A stretch of 39,767 nucleotides of DNA, taken from CAZLMW01 sp964560875. GTDB lineage: Bacteria > Myxococcota_A > UBA9042. Position 1 is the first letter of the stretch. Each line of letters begins with the position of its first letter. The translations under genes were made by a program, and so were the position numbers. The stretch spans positions 1 to 39,767 of the forward strand of contig CAZLMW010000071.1 of NCBI GenBank assembly GCA_964560875.1, given 5' to 3'. This document shows positions 25,151 to 33,960 of the stretch, piece after piece. A model generated the notes under the pieces. That model had not been told where the DNA came from. It made no database searches and saw only the letters and a list, made by a program, of their open reading frames with translations.

Positions 25151-25234
25151 CCGAGGAGTTCCGGACTTACGGTCGCCTTCGACCGATTACCGTTGCGGGC
25201 CAGTCCCGGATTTGCACCGGGTTCCTCCTGTCGG
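25151..25234 (-). promoter_or_regulatory. cobalamin riboswitch aptamer (short class)
   Basis: On the minus strand the element has the conserved parts of a cobalamin aptamer in order. They are GGAACC then CCGGTGCAAATCCGG (25206-25220), which is the P3-like stem with its GGTGCAAATCC motif; CCCGCAACGGTAA (25187-25199); a small hairpin CGGTC-GAAGGC-GACCG (25170-25185); and the B12-box-like AAGTCCGGAA (25159-25168). A closing stem pairs AGGAG (25225-25229) with CTCCT (25154-25158) and CCG (25232-25234) with CGG (25151-25153). The same order is seen in the E. coli btuB leader (GGGAATCC, GTGCGAATC, GCGCAGCGGTAA, AAGCCCGAAGACC). It lacks the long peripheral arms, like class II or env8-type aptamers. 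It lies about 160 bases upstream of a lipoprotein gene on the same strand. Confidence 0.8.
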
Positions 25235-25383
25235 ACACGCGTTGCGCGCACCCAACGCCGCTGCTTCTATGCGAATCGAGCCGTCGCCGCAACACGAATC
25301 GCATGACGTTTGCGCAGAATCCGACATGTCGCGGGGCGTGGGTCTCATCGTTGAGCGATTCGGGCCCCCGAGAGCGCTTTTTT

Positions 25384-25391
25384 GCTACGAT
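25384..25391 (+). promoter_or_regulatory. extended -10 box of the giant lipoprotein gene
   Basis: TGC-TACGAT ends 5 bases before ATG 25397, and no Shine-Dalgarno fits between. TTGAGC at 25351 is too far (29 bases) to be the -35. This suggests an extended -10 promoter with an essentially leaderless mRNA. Confidence 0.35.
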
Positions 25392-25396
25392 GGGGT

Positions 25397-28300
25397 ATGA
25401 ACAAACGCCCGAACTGCCGGGCGCAACGACGGTCACCGCTGTTGATTGCGCTGCTTTCTTTTTCGTTCACCTTCGGCGGGTGCAGCGACGATCCAGCCAC
25501 CGAAGGGACGTCGGATTCCGGCGCCGTCGACACCAGCACCAACGTCGATGACGGCGTCGTAGGCGGCTGCAAGAGCGCGGCGGATTGCGACGATCCCAAA
25601 GATCCATGCCTGCGGGCGGCGTGCGGTGCCGCCGGAAAATGCACGACGGAACCCGCGGACGGCCGTCCCTGCGACGACAACGACCCGTGCACCGCAGTGG
25701 ACCTCTGCAAACAGGGCAAGTGCCTGGGCCTCGCCGACCAGTGCGCGTGCCGATCAACAGCCGATTGCGACCCGCTCGAAGACGGCAATTCGTGCAATGG
25801 GACGCTTTTCTGTGACAAGGCCAAGGCGCCGTATCGCTGCGCCATCAAGCCAGGTTCGGTCGTCGCGTGCGGTGACAAGACCTCGCCCTGCCGCGTCTAT
25901 ACATGCCTGCCGAAAACCGGTAAATGCGCCGAGATCCCGGGGCCCGACGGCGCAGCGTGCGACGACGGCAAGCCATGTACCCAGCTCGATCTCTGCAAAG
26001 GCGGGGCGTGCGTCGGGCTGGCCGACGAGTGCGAATGCGAGACGAGCAAGGACTGCGAATCGCTCGAAGACGGCAGCCTCTGCAACGGCACCCTCTTCTG
26101 CAAGAAGGACACGATTCCGTACCGCTGCGCGACAAACCCGAAGTCCCTCGTCAAGTGTGCGACCAACAAGGACACCGCGTGCCGCAAATCGGCGTGCGTG
26201 CCCAGCACCGGTGTTTGCAAGCCGCACCCCGTCGAACACCTCACGCTGAGCTGCGACGCCTCGCTCGTCAACTGCAAGTGGGAGGTCGCGCCGCCCGGAG
26301 GCGCCACGCCAACCGTGGTCTGTGACGACGGCAACAAGTGCACCGTGTCCGAAACATGCCTCGCGGGCGCGTGCAAGGGCGGCATCGATGTGTGCAGCTG
26401 CAAGACCAACGCCGACTGCGGCATCCACGAGGACGGCGACTTCTGCAACGGCGCGCTCTTTTGCGACAAGACGCCCGCTGTACCGGCGTGCAAGGTCAAC
26501 CCGGCGACGCTGATTCAATGCAACGCCAGCGCCGACAAGGGATGCCTCGTCAACGCATGCGTTCCGGTGTCCGGCGCGTGCGCCATGACGCCGCGCGAGC
26601 TGACCAAGGCCTGCGACAAGACGAGCAAATGCGCATTCCGCGTCGCGCCCAAAGCGGCGACGGATGTGCCCTGTTTTGATGGTGATCCATGCACGGTGGG
26701 CGACATCTGCAAGGGCGGGCAATGCACGTCCGGCAACAACAACTGCGCGTGCACATCCGACGCGAGCTGCGCCAAGTTCGAGGACGGAAACGCATGCAAC
26801 GGCAAGCTGTTTTGCGACAAGGCGACCGGCAAATGTCGCGTATCCATCGCCACAGCCACGATCTGCAAGGCCGGCCAGGACACGGCGTGCACGAAGAATG
26901 CGTGCGATCCAAAAACGGGCAACTGCAAACCGGCGCCTGCCGAAGTCACGGTTCGCGCTTGCTACAAGGGCGCCAAGGGGTCGGAGCTGTGCAGCTATGA
27001 ACTGCCGGTCGGGGCGACGCGGACGGTCGCGTGCGACGACGGTGACAAGTGCTCGGTGGGCGACACCTGCGCAAAAGGCCAATGTGAGGCAGGCAAGAGC
27101 GGTCCGTGCACATGCCAGGTCGACGCGGATTGCGGCGCGTTCGAGGACGGCAACGCCTGCAATGGCACGCTGTTTTGCGACAAGTCGGTCGGCAACTGTC
27201 GGCTCAACAAGAAGACACGGGTCGTGTGCAAGACGACCGCGGATACCCAATGTCTACGAAACGCGTGTGTCCCCGCGACGGGCGAGTGCATCGCCACACC
27301 GGCCGAGCTGACCAAGAAGGCTTGCTGGAGCAAAGACGCAAAGGGCAAACCGGTCGACTGCACGTTCGCGCTGGCCCCCGCCGCCGAGGCCACGAACACC
27401 GTCGTCAAGTGCGAAGACAACACGCCATGCACGCACGGCGACCGCTGCGCAAAGGGTCACTGCAAGCCCGGCATCAACACGTGCGAGTGCGACGCCCACC
27501 CCGACTGCGCCAAGAAGGAAGACGGCAACGCATGCAACGGCACGCTGTACTGCGACAAGACGGGCAAACAGCCGGCCTGCAAGGTCAACCCGGCGACGGT
27601 CATCAAGTGCGCGCCGCCGCAGGGCGAGCCATGCAAGCTCTCCGTCTGTGATCCGACCTCCGGCAAGTGCGCCAAGCAGCCCACCAAGGACGGCAAATCG
27701 TGCGACGACGGCAGCGCCTGCACCACGTCCGACCGGTGCCAATCCGGCGGCTGCATGGGCGACGTGATCAAGTGCGACGACGCCAACCCATGCACCGTTG
27801 AGTCGTGCGATAAGAGCCTCGGCTGCGTCGCCAAGCCACGCGCCTGCAGCGACGGCAATGCCTGCACGCTCGATCTCTGCGACAAGAAGACCGGCTACTG
27901 CTCGTTCGAAGCGGCGGCCAAGGACGGCGGTCTCTGCAACGCCGACAACTCCGGCTGCACGGTCAACGACAGCTGCAACAACGGCACATGCCTCGCGGGC
28001 ACATTGGCGACGTGCAAGGGGAGCTCCTCGGCTTGCGTCCAGCCGGTCTGCAAGAGCAAAGGCCTCGCGAGCTTCGAGTGCATCAGCGCCGCGCGCCCCG
28101 ATGGTGCGCCGTGTCCCGATGCGCAGCCGTGTTTGGTCGGCAGTTCGTGCCAGTCCGGCAAATGCGTGGCCGGCAAGTATCCGCGCGTCTTCGTCCGTTC
28201 GATCGCGGCCGCCGGCGAGTCCGTCGCGCTCCAGGCCGTCGCCGAGGCATCGACCGCGACCATCATCACGGCCGGCGCCTGGTGGAAGGGTGACGAGGCC

Positions 28301-31300
28301 AAACCGACCGTTCGGGGCTGGAAATTCGCCGCGGTGAACGCGCTGGGTGGACCGGTGTGGGCACATTCCATGGCGTCAAAATCGACAGATCCGCGCGTCG
28401 GAGCCAACGCGGCGACGTTGGTCGATGGACCGCGCTTCGTCGCGATTGGAGCGGACACCGGCGCCAAAACCGGGCTCGACGTGCGGATCGTGCATCTGGG
28501 CGCAACCGGCGACGTGCTGCTCGATAAGCGCTTCGAAGCGGCCGGCGATGACAACGCCCTCGGTGTCGCGCACCACCCGGACGGGGCGGTGACCATGGCT
28601 GGCTGGGTCGAGACGGCTTCGGAGCGCGACGGACTTGCGATGCGGGTCGCCAAGTCGGGGGCCGTGTTGTGGAAGACACGCATCGACCGCAAAGGTGGCG
28701 GCGACGAGCTTCGTGGTGTGGCCCTGCTCGCCAAGGGACCGCTGCTGGCCGGCCAATCGTCCACGTTCACCAAGGGCCAGACGCACGGCTGGCTCGTTCA
28801 CCTCGACGCCGACGGCAAGGTCGTCTGGCAGCGAAACCACGGATCCAGCACAGCGCAAGGCTTCAACGCCGCCGCCACGCTCGCCGACAACACCGTCGCG
28901 CTAGCGGGCTGGCGACAGGGAAAGAGCGGCACCAACTACTGGCTGGCGCGCGCGCGGGACAACGGCAGCCTCGCCTGGTCACGGTCGTCCGCTGGCGTTT
29001 TCGTTCCCAACGCCGTTGTCGTCACAGGAGCCGGCGCCAAGCAGCGGTGGTGGGTCACCGGACGCGCCGGCGATAAGGCGGGCGCCGATGTGCTGGTGAT
29101 GGGCGTCGACGGGCTCGGCAACCGGCATTGGCTCACATCCCTGGACGAGGGCGGCGTCGAATCTGGCGCGGGGATCGCCGCAGCGTCCGATGCAACCGCG
29201 CTAATAGCGGGACGACAGGCGAAGAAGGCTGGAAAATCGGGGTTTGTGGCGCGCCTATCCGCTTGGGGCCACAAGACATGCGGCGAGGGAGCCGGCTGCT
29301 TGGGGAAAAAGCCCGGCGACTGTGATGACGGCAAGGTCTGCACGCGCGATTTCTGCGACGCGGGCCAGTGCAAGAACGCCGAGGCCGCCGATATGACCTG
29401 CGACCCGCAGGACGGCTGCACAGTCGTCGCCAGCTGCGTCAAAGGCGGCTGCCAAAAGGACCCCAACGGCCGCCTCTTCGCACGGACGTACGCCCTGACC
29501 GGCCAGACACAGCACTTCCCGGCGATCGGCGCGGTGCGGGTCAACAACGGCAACATAGTCTTGCTCATCGACGACGGGGCGAAGACCACTTATCGCCTCG
29601 CGTTGATCTCGGCGGACGGCCAGCTGCTCGCGGACAAGAGCTTTGCGCAGCGGAAGGTGGTGGGCTACTGGCACAACAAGCCAACGATCAAGACGTATTC
29701 GCGAATTGAAAGACGCCTGCTCCCGCTCGGCCAAGGCGGCGTGGCGGTGGTCACCGTCCAACATGGCGGCTGGGCGGATGTTGCCGCGACGTATTTCCAC
29801 AACGCCGACCTGTCCGCTGTCGCGGCGGCGGCGGACACGACCAAGAGCGTCGAATGGAAACGCGCGGGCTTCGACGTGGCCGCATACCCCGACGGGGCTG
29901 TAGCGACCGCTGGCGGCGGCGGCTACCAGCTCTACCCCAAGAGCGGCACCACCTGGCACGGCTGGTCGATCGCGACCGGCCGCCAGTTCACGACCGACAA
30001 GAGCGACTTCATCGGCAACATGACGACGCGCTACAAACCCCACGCGATCGACGGTCGCGCGGTGCCCCTGGCCGACGGCGGTGTTGCGGGTCTGTACACC
30101 ATCAACGGGCGCATGAACGACTACGCCGAAGAGCCGTCGAAGAAAGATTCCAAGCCGCCTTACGAAGCACTCTGGGTGCGGCTGGACAAGGCGGGCGGGC
30201 TGGTCTGGGAGAGGCTCGAACAGCTCGGCAAGAGCACCGAAGTGCTCGGCGGCGCCTCGGGGCAATACGGCGTCGTGGGTGCGGGCAGATTTATCGACAA
30301 CACCGGCCAGGGGCGATGGTACGTAACCTTACGAAGCCACCTTGGAGCCGTTCGGTGGCGCAGACTGGGCACCGCGTCCGAAGCAGGGGTGGTCCACGCC
30401 GTGAAGCCTCTCGACGACAACCGTACAATGATCGCTGGACAGCGCGCGGCCGGCGCAACCCCGCGCGGCTTCCTGGCCCGTCTCTCGCCATCCGGTGAGA
30501 TCGAGTGGCAGCGCAACTATGTATCGGGGGTCGGCGCATCGGGGCTCGGGGCATCGGGGCTCGGGGCAACGCTGCTCAACAGCGTCGTGCCTCTTGTCGA
30601 CGGCGGGTTCGTCGCGGTCGGCTGGCAAACGGTCGGCTCGCTGCGACGCCCGCTCGTTGTCCGGACGAACAGCTCGGGTCATGCGTCCTGTGCCGGCACC
30701 GGGGGCTGCGAAAAGCCGGCCCTCAACAACTGCGACGACAAAGACGCGTCCACGCTCGACGTCTGCGCGCAAGGCAAAGACGGCAAGGCGGCCTGTGTGC
30801 ACACCAAGCTCAACTGCGATGACGGCAACCCGTGCACCATCGACACCCCGTCCAAGGCGGGCTGCAGCCACAAGCCCGTTGTGTGCAAAGCCAAAAACGC
30901 CTGCCTCGTCGCCACGTGCCAGCCCTTCAAAGGCTGCGTGAACAAGGCCAAGAACTGCGTGGGCGAAGACCGCTGCTTCACCGCGGCGTGCCACCCGCAA
31001 ACCGGCTGCCTGAACAAGCCCCAGCCCGCCAAAAAAGGCTGCCATCTCGGACCCTGCGGCGGCGGCCTGTGCAGCGCCAACAAGTGCAAGCTGTTCAGCG
31101 GCAGGCTCGACTACGGGTGTCGATTCAAGAAACCGGGCAAGAGCTGCAAGGACATCTTGGATACCCACAAAAACATCGGCGCTCCGACAAGCGGACTGTT
31201 CTGGATCGATCCCGACGGCAGCGGTCCAGCGAAAACGAGCCGGGTCTACTGCGACATGGCCAAGACATCCCAGGGCGGCGGATGGATGCTGCTGCTCAAC

Positions 31301-31804
31301 TACAAGCATCCGGCGGGGGACGCGCGCGGGGTCAATCCCTACCGGATCCCGCTGTCAGCCAGCGATCATTCGCACGGCTACCTCGTCGACCTGGGCATGA
31401 AGAAGGACCAGATCACGCAGGTGAAGTTCTTCTGCTACACCGACATTGACCGCCGCCTGCACTGGTGGACCGGCCATCCGAGCATAATCCAGGCGGCCTA
31501 CGACGGGACCAAACCCACGGGTCAGGACTATCGCAAGTCGGTCACGATGGCGCCGAACCACAGGTTCAGGGCGTACGGCGGCAACCTGGGCAGCAGCATC
31601 CCGCTCAAGAGCGGCACGTTCGGCGGCGGCTTGCTCGGCTTTACCTCGGACGGACCATGGTTCACGTTCACGGTCGCCCACACGTTCAAACCCAACGTCG
31701 GCTGGTTCATCGACGTCGCGCGCCCACATGACAAAGGTCCCCGATTTGTGTGCGGAGCCGACTCCGACAAGCTCGGGACGCTCCACCAAGTGTGGGTCCG
31801 ATAG
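25397..31804 (+). CDS. giant Cys-rich lipoprotein with propeller-like repeats and fibrinogen-like C-terminal domain
   Basis: This 2135-residue surface protein starts at ATG 25397; the frame opens 15 bases earlier at a TTG. It has a lipobox (TFGGC, C29). Residues about 50-930 hold at least six long Cys-rich blocks, each with the core EDGN-x-CNG-x-LFCDK or a close variant, plus shorter DD-x-x-x-C-T modules. Residues about 931-1295 and 1359-1760 are two Trp/Gly-rich repeat regions (motifs such as VAIGADTG, AGW, VWQRNHG) like delta-60 or SBBP beta-propellers, with Cys-rich linkers after each. Residues about 1910-2135 resemble the fibrinogen C-terminal domain (SCKDIL..., SGLFWIDPDG, VYCDMAKTSQGGGWMLL). 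The whole is suited to adhesion or ligand capture. Binding partners are unknown. Confidence 0.9.
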   Translation: MNKRPNCRAQRRSPLLIALLSFSFTFGGCSDDPATEGTSDSGAVDTSTNVDDGVVGGCKSAADCDDPKDPCLRAACGAAGKCTTEPADGRPCDDNDPCTAVDLCKQGKCLGLADQCACRSTADCDPLEDGNSCNGTLFCDKAKAPYRCAIKPGSVVACGDKTSPCRVYTCLPKTGKCAEIPGPDGAACDDGKPCTQLDLCKGGACVGLADECECETSKDCESLEDGSLCNGTLFCKKDTIPYRCATNPKSLVKCATNKDTACRKSACVPSTGVCKPHPVEHLTLSCDASLVNCKWEVAPPGGATPTVVCDDGNKCTVSETCLAGACKGGIDVCSCKTNADCGIHEDGDFCNGALFCDKTPAVPACKVNPATLIQCNASADKGCLVNACVPVSGACAMTPRELTKACDKTSKCAFRVAPKAATDVPCFDGDPCTVGDICKGGQCTSGNNNCACTSDASCAKFEDGNACNGKLFCDKATGKCRVSIATATICKAGQDTACTKNACDPKTGNCKPAPAEVTVRACYKGAKGSELCSYELPVGATRTVACDDGDKCSVGDTCAKGQCEAGKSGPCTCQVDADCGAFEDGNACNGTLFCDKSVGNCRLNKKTRVVCKTTADTQCLRNACVPATGECIATPAELTKKACWSKDAKGKPVDCTFALAPAAEATNTVVKCEDNTPCTHGDRCAKGHCKPGINTCECDAHPDCAKKEDGNACNGTLYCDKTGKQPACKVNPATVIKCAPPQGEPCKLSVCDPTSGKCAKQPTKDGKSCDDGSACTTSDRCQSGGCMGDVIKCDDANPCTVESCDKSLGCVAKPRACSDGNACTLDLCDKKTGYCSFEAAAKDGGLCNADNSGCTVNDSCNNGTCLAGTLATCKGSSSACVQPVCKSKGLASFECISAARPDGAPCPDAQPCLVGSSCQSGKCVAGKYPRVFVRSIAAAGESVALQAVAEASTATIITAGAWWKGDEAKPTVRGWKFAAVNALGGPVWAHSMASKSTDPRVGANAATLVDGPRFVAIGADTGAKTGLDVRIVHLGATGDVLLDKRFEAAGDDNALGVAHHPDGAVTMAGWVETASERDGLAMRVAKSGAVLWKTRIDRKGGGDELRGVALLAKGPLLAGQSSTFTKGQTHGWLVHLDADGKVVWQRNHGSSTAQGFNAAATLADNTVALAGWRQGKSGTNYWLARARDNGSLAWSRSSAGVFVPNAVVVTGAGAKQRWWVTGRAGDKAGADVLVMGVDGLGNRHWLTSLDEGGVESGAGIAAASDATALIAGRQAKKAGKSGFVARLSAWGHKTCGEGAGCLGKKPGDCDDGKVCTRDFCDAGQCKNAEAADMTCDPQDGCTVVASCVKGGCQKDPNGRLFARTYALTGQTQHFPAIGAVRVNNGNIVLLIDDGAKTTYRLALISADGQLLADKSFAQRKVVGYWHNKPTIKTYSRIERRLLPLGQGGVAVVTVQHGGWADVAATYFHNADLSAVAAAADTTKSVEWKRAGFDVAAYPDGAVATAGGGGYQLYPKSGTTWHGWSIATGRQFTTDKSDFIGNMTTRYKPHAIDGRAVPLADGGVAGLYTINGRMNDYAEEPSKKDSKPPYEALWVRLDKAGGLVWERLEQLGKSTEVLGGASGQYGVVGAGRFIDNTGQGRWYVTLRSHLGAVRWRRLGTASEAGVVHAVKPLDDNRTMIAGQRAAGATPRGFLARLSPSGEIEWQRNYVSGVGASGLGASGLGATLLNSVVPLVDGGFVAVGWQTVGSLRRPLVVRTNSSGHASCAGTGGCEKPALNNCDDKDASTLDVCAQGKDGKAACVHTKLNCDDGNPCTIDTPSKAGCSHKPVVCKAKNACLVATCQPFKGCVNKAKNCVGEDRCFTAACHPQTGCLNKPQPAKKGCHLGPCGGGLCSANKCKLFSGRLDYGCRFKKPGKSCKDILDTHKNIGAPTSGLFWIDPDGSGPAKTSRVYCDMAKTSQGGGWMLLLNYKHPAGDARGVNPYRIPLSASDHSHGYLVDLGMKKDQITQVKFFCYTDIDRRLHWWTGHPSIIQAAYDGTKPTGQDYRKSVTMAPNHRFRAYGGNLGSSIPLKSGTFGGGLLGFTSDGPWFTFTVAHTFKPNVGWFIDVARPHDKGPRFVCGADSDKLGTLHQVWVR
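30533..30562 (+). repeat. 15-bp in-frame tandem repeat (GASGL)
   Basis: GG(C/G)GCATCGGGGCTC occurs at 30533-30547 and 30548-30562, with partial copies on both sides. It encodes GASGL-GASGL in the second propeller-like region of the giant lipoprotein. Confidence 0.9.
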
Positions 31805-31807
31805 AGC

Positions 31808-31847
31808 GCGAAAGAGCGAAAGAGCGAAAGAGCGAAAGAGCGAAAGA
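31808..31847 (+). repeat. 8-bp tandem repeat, five copies, after the giant gene's stop
   Basis: GCGAAAGA is repeated five times starting 4 bases after the TAG stop. The repeat is not a multiple of three and lies outside the gene. It forms no hairpin. Confidence 0.95.
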
Positions 31848-32027
31848 CCGATGTCAGCAAATCACCTTGCGGCCCCTTCGACCTGCTCAATGCCGGGCCA
31901 GAGACCGTCGTTGCCGAGGTTTGAAGCAGTCACAGCGATGTGCGTCAGACCAAAATACGCCGCGCGCCGAGCGACGCAGCTGTTGCCCTCGGCCGCGCCG
32001 CAGTGATTTCGCGGATCGGGTGAAGGC
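31848..32027 (-). other. intergenic stretch with a protein-like minus-strand remnant
   Basis: This stretch separates the convergent giant lipoprotein and vWA lipoprotein genes. The minus strand from about 32010 to 31862 reads a peptide-like frame ending HIAVTASNLGNDGLWPGIEQVEGAAR in overlapping pieces (for example YFGLTHIAVTASNLGN, then WPGIEQVEG), without its own start. Third-position GC is only moderate. It may be the 3' remnant of a lost gene or chance. No RNA gene or strong terminator is seen. Confidence 0.25.
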
Positions 32028-33725
32028 CTACAGGCAGCCGTGATTGAAGACGAGGTTGCCGCCGCCCTTGAGCTGCTGGCAGCTGGTCGGGCAGATGGTG
32101 ATCTTCTTGGGGTTGGGCCACTTGTCGTACACAAAGCCCTGACCGTTGGCCGGACACACGTTGTTCGTCGCCGGCTTGATGTCGTACTCGTCGTCCTTGG
32201 CGATGTACTTGAGGTCGAAGCCGTTGGTCGTCGTCTCGCTCTTGAAGAAGGCGATCGGGTAGGTGCAGCCGGGCTTGGCGCTCTGGATGACGCCCTTGGC
32301 GATCTTGTCGAAGATCGGGTTCCAGTTGCTGTCGCAGACTTTCGCCTTCACGCCCTTGGTCTTGGCGGTGAGCGCCAGGTACTGGTAGCCGATGCGCGCG
32401 CCGGTCGGGCAGCCTTTCTTCGCCAGAGGGCCCCACGCGACGATGCTGTGGAAGATGTAGTCCTTGAAGAGCGCGGGGCCAGCGGGGTTGCTCGGGTGCT
32501 TCCAGGTCATCAGCTTCTTTTCGAAGTCCGCGGCCTTCATCCAGACACTCTCATCGTCGGTGACGGCCACGAAGTTCTTGGTCGCGTCGGGGCGCAGAAA
32601 CGCCTTGAACAAGTCGACGTACGCCGGGGGCTTTTTGCCATAGCCAATGACGAGGTTGCGCAGGCCGTCCCACGAGTAGATCGGCTTGTTGACGTGCAAG
32701 AAGGTGCCGGGCTGCAGGAAGCCGCCGAGCGGGTTGATTTTGCAGCAGCTGGTCGACTTGCCGACGAGCACGATGCGGTAGTCGAGCTTCTTGGCGGCGA
32801 TGAACGACGCGAACTTGTTGAGGTTGCTGCTGACCCACTTGCTCTCGGTGGACATCGAGCCGGACGTGTCGACAAACCAGATGATGTCCACCTTGCCGCC
32901 GGTCTTCTTATCCTCGATGTCGTACTGGGCGATCTTCGGCGTGCAGAGGCCGGGGATGGTACCGGTGACGCCGGTGTCCTTGATGTCCTTGTAGTTGAGG
33001 CCCGCGTCGAACGGCTTGGCGTCGGGCTTGCTGCCCCACGGCACGTCCTTGGCGAACCCGCCGCTGCTGTTGCCCCCGGCGTCCTGCACTGTGTCCTTGG
33101 GGTCGGAGACGTTGCCGCTGTCCTTGGGCCCCGCGTCGGGGAGGCCACCGCTGCTGCCGCTCGCACCGCTGCTGCCACTGCTGCCGCTACTTCCGCTGCT
33201 GCCGCTGCTCGCGCCGGCGTCGGGGACCGTGCCGCTGCTGCTTGCCGTGTCGGGGGTCGCACCGCTGGACGAACCGGTGTCGGGCGCGCCGCCGCTCGAA
33301 CCACTGGCGCCGCTGCTACCGCTGCTCCCGCTGGTGCTGGCAGCGTCGGTTGTGCCGCTCGAACCGCTGGTGTCTCCGGAGCCGCTGCTGCCCGATGAGC
33401 CGCTCGCGCCGCTGGAGCTTGCGCCGCCGGAGCTTGCGCCACCGCTGGACGCGCCGGTGTCGGTCGATCCGCTGGAGCTGCTGGATGTACTCGACCCGCC
33501 ACCGTCGGTCGTGCTGCCGTCGGGAAGGGCGAAGCCTCCGCCACCGCCAGCGGGGAAGTTGTTTTGCGGGCTCGTCGCGCAGGCAGCTACGGCCAGGCTC
33601 AGCCCCGCGACCAACCCGCAGCGCAGGAGGTGACGCGACTCAACGTGCAGGTTGAACCACTTCGCTTCGGTTGGGTTGGTTTGTGTATGGCGGCGGTGGT
33701 CGCCTGCCTGGCATCGCGATGTCAT
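32028..33725 (-). CDS. vWA-domain lipoprotein with Ser/Gly-repeat stalk
   Basis: This is an exported protein with a von Willebrand factor A-type domain. The frame has no ATG close to the signal peptide; I use ATG 33725, which has GGAA 6 bases upstream. That gives 565 residues with a long charged n-region before the lipobox (LSLAVAAC). Residues about 75-190 are almost pure Ser/Gly/Ala/Thr (SGSSGSSG repeats), a flexible stalk. The vWA domain starts near 270 with the metal-site motif DTSGSMS (D286, S288, S290), and extends to about 500. Ten or so Cys in the C-terminal part (for example STSCCK, GCPTG, KVCDS, GCTYPI, CPTSCQQ) suggest disulfides. Such domains bind proteins through a metal ion; the ligand is unknown. 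Confidence 0.85.
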   Translation of the reverse strand: MTSRCQAGDHRRHTQTNPTEAKWFNLHVESRHLLRCGLVAGLSLAVAACATSPQNNFPAGGGGGFALPDGSTTDGGGSSTSSSSSGSTDTGASSGGASSGGASSSGASGSSGSSGSGDTSGSSGTTDAASTSGSSGSSGASGSSGGAPDTGSSSGATPDTASSSGTVPDAGASSGSSGSSGSSGSSGASGSSGGLPDAGPKDSGNVSDPKDTVQDAGGNSSGGFAKDVPWGSKPDAKPFDAGLNYKDIKDTGVTGTIPGLCTPKIAQYDIEDKKTGGKVDIIWFVDTSGSMSTESKWVSSNLNKFASFIAAKKLDYRIVLVGKSTSCCKINPLGGFLQPGTFLHVNKPIYSWDGLRNLVIGYGKKPPAYVDLFKAFLRPDATKNFVAVTDDESVWMKAADFEKKLMTWKHPSNPAGPALFKDYIFHSIVAWGPLAKKGCPTGARIGYQYLALTAKTKGVKAKVCDSNWNPIFDKIAKGVIQSAKPGCTYPIAFFKSETTTNGFDLKYIAKDDEYDIKPATNNVCPANGQGFVYDKWPNPKKITICPTSCQQLKGGGNLVFNHGCL

Positions 33726-33960
33726 GGAGCGTTCCGTCGTGCAGCGCTGGGTGTTTGCAGCGGTGGGCGCGTTCAACGCGGCCCGGGTGCCGATCGAGTG
33801 TCCGGTCGAACACCCTGCAATGCAAGGCGGAAAAGCATCCGCACAAGCCGCGGTGAGGTGTGACCGCCTTGCTCGTTCGGCAGCTACACCGCATCGACGC
33901 CCCGATGGATGTGCGAAGCCGCTACGTCTGAACCAGCATCTGGACAAGCTATCAGTGAGT
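33726..33960. other. intergenic region between the amidase-like and vWA lipoprotein genes
   Basis: These 235 bases lie between two minus-strand genes. The vWA frame stays open through most of it, but the translated residues (many Cys, Arg and His) do not look like a protein. I see no promoter, RNA gene or terminator that I can support. Confidence 0.4.

Noticed and set aside
25351..25356. TTGAGC as -35 for the giant lipoprotein gene
   Set aside because: It is 29 bases from the -10-like TACGAT, far outside the functional spacing.
32040..33398. 452-codon plus-strand frame
   Set aside because: Antisense to the vWA lipoprotein; the Ala/Thr repeats mirror the Ser/Gly stalk on the real strand.
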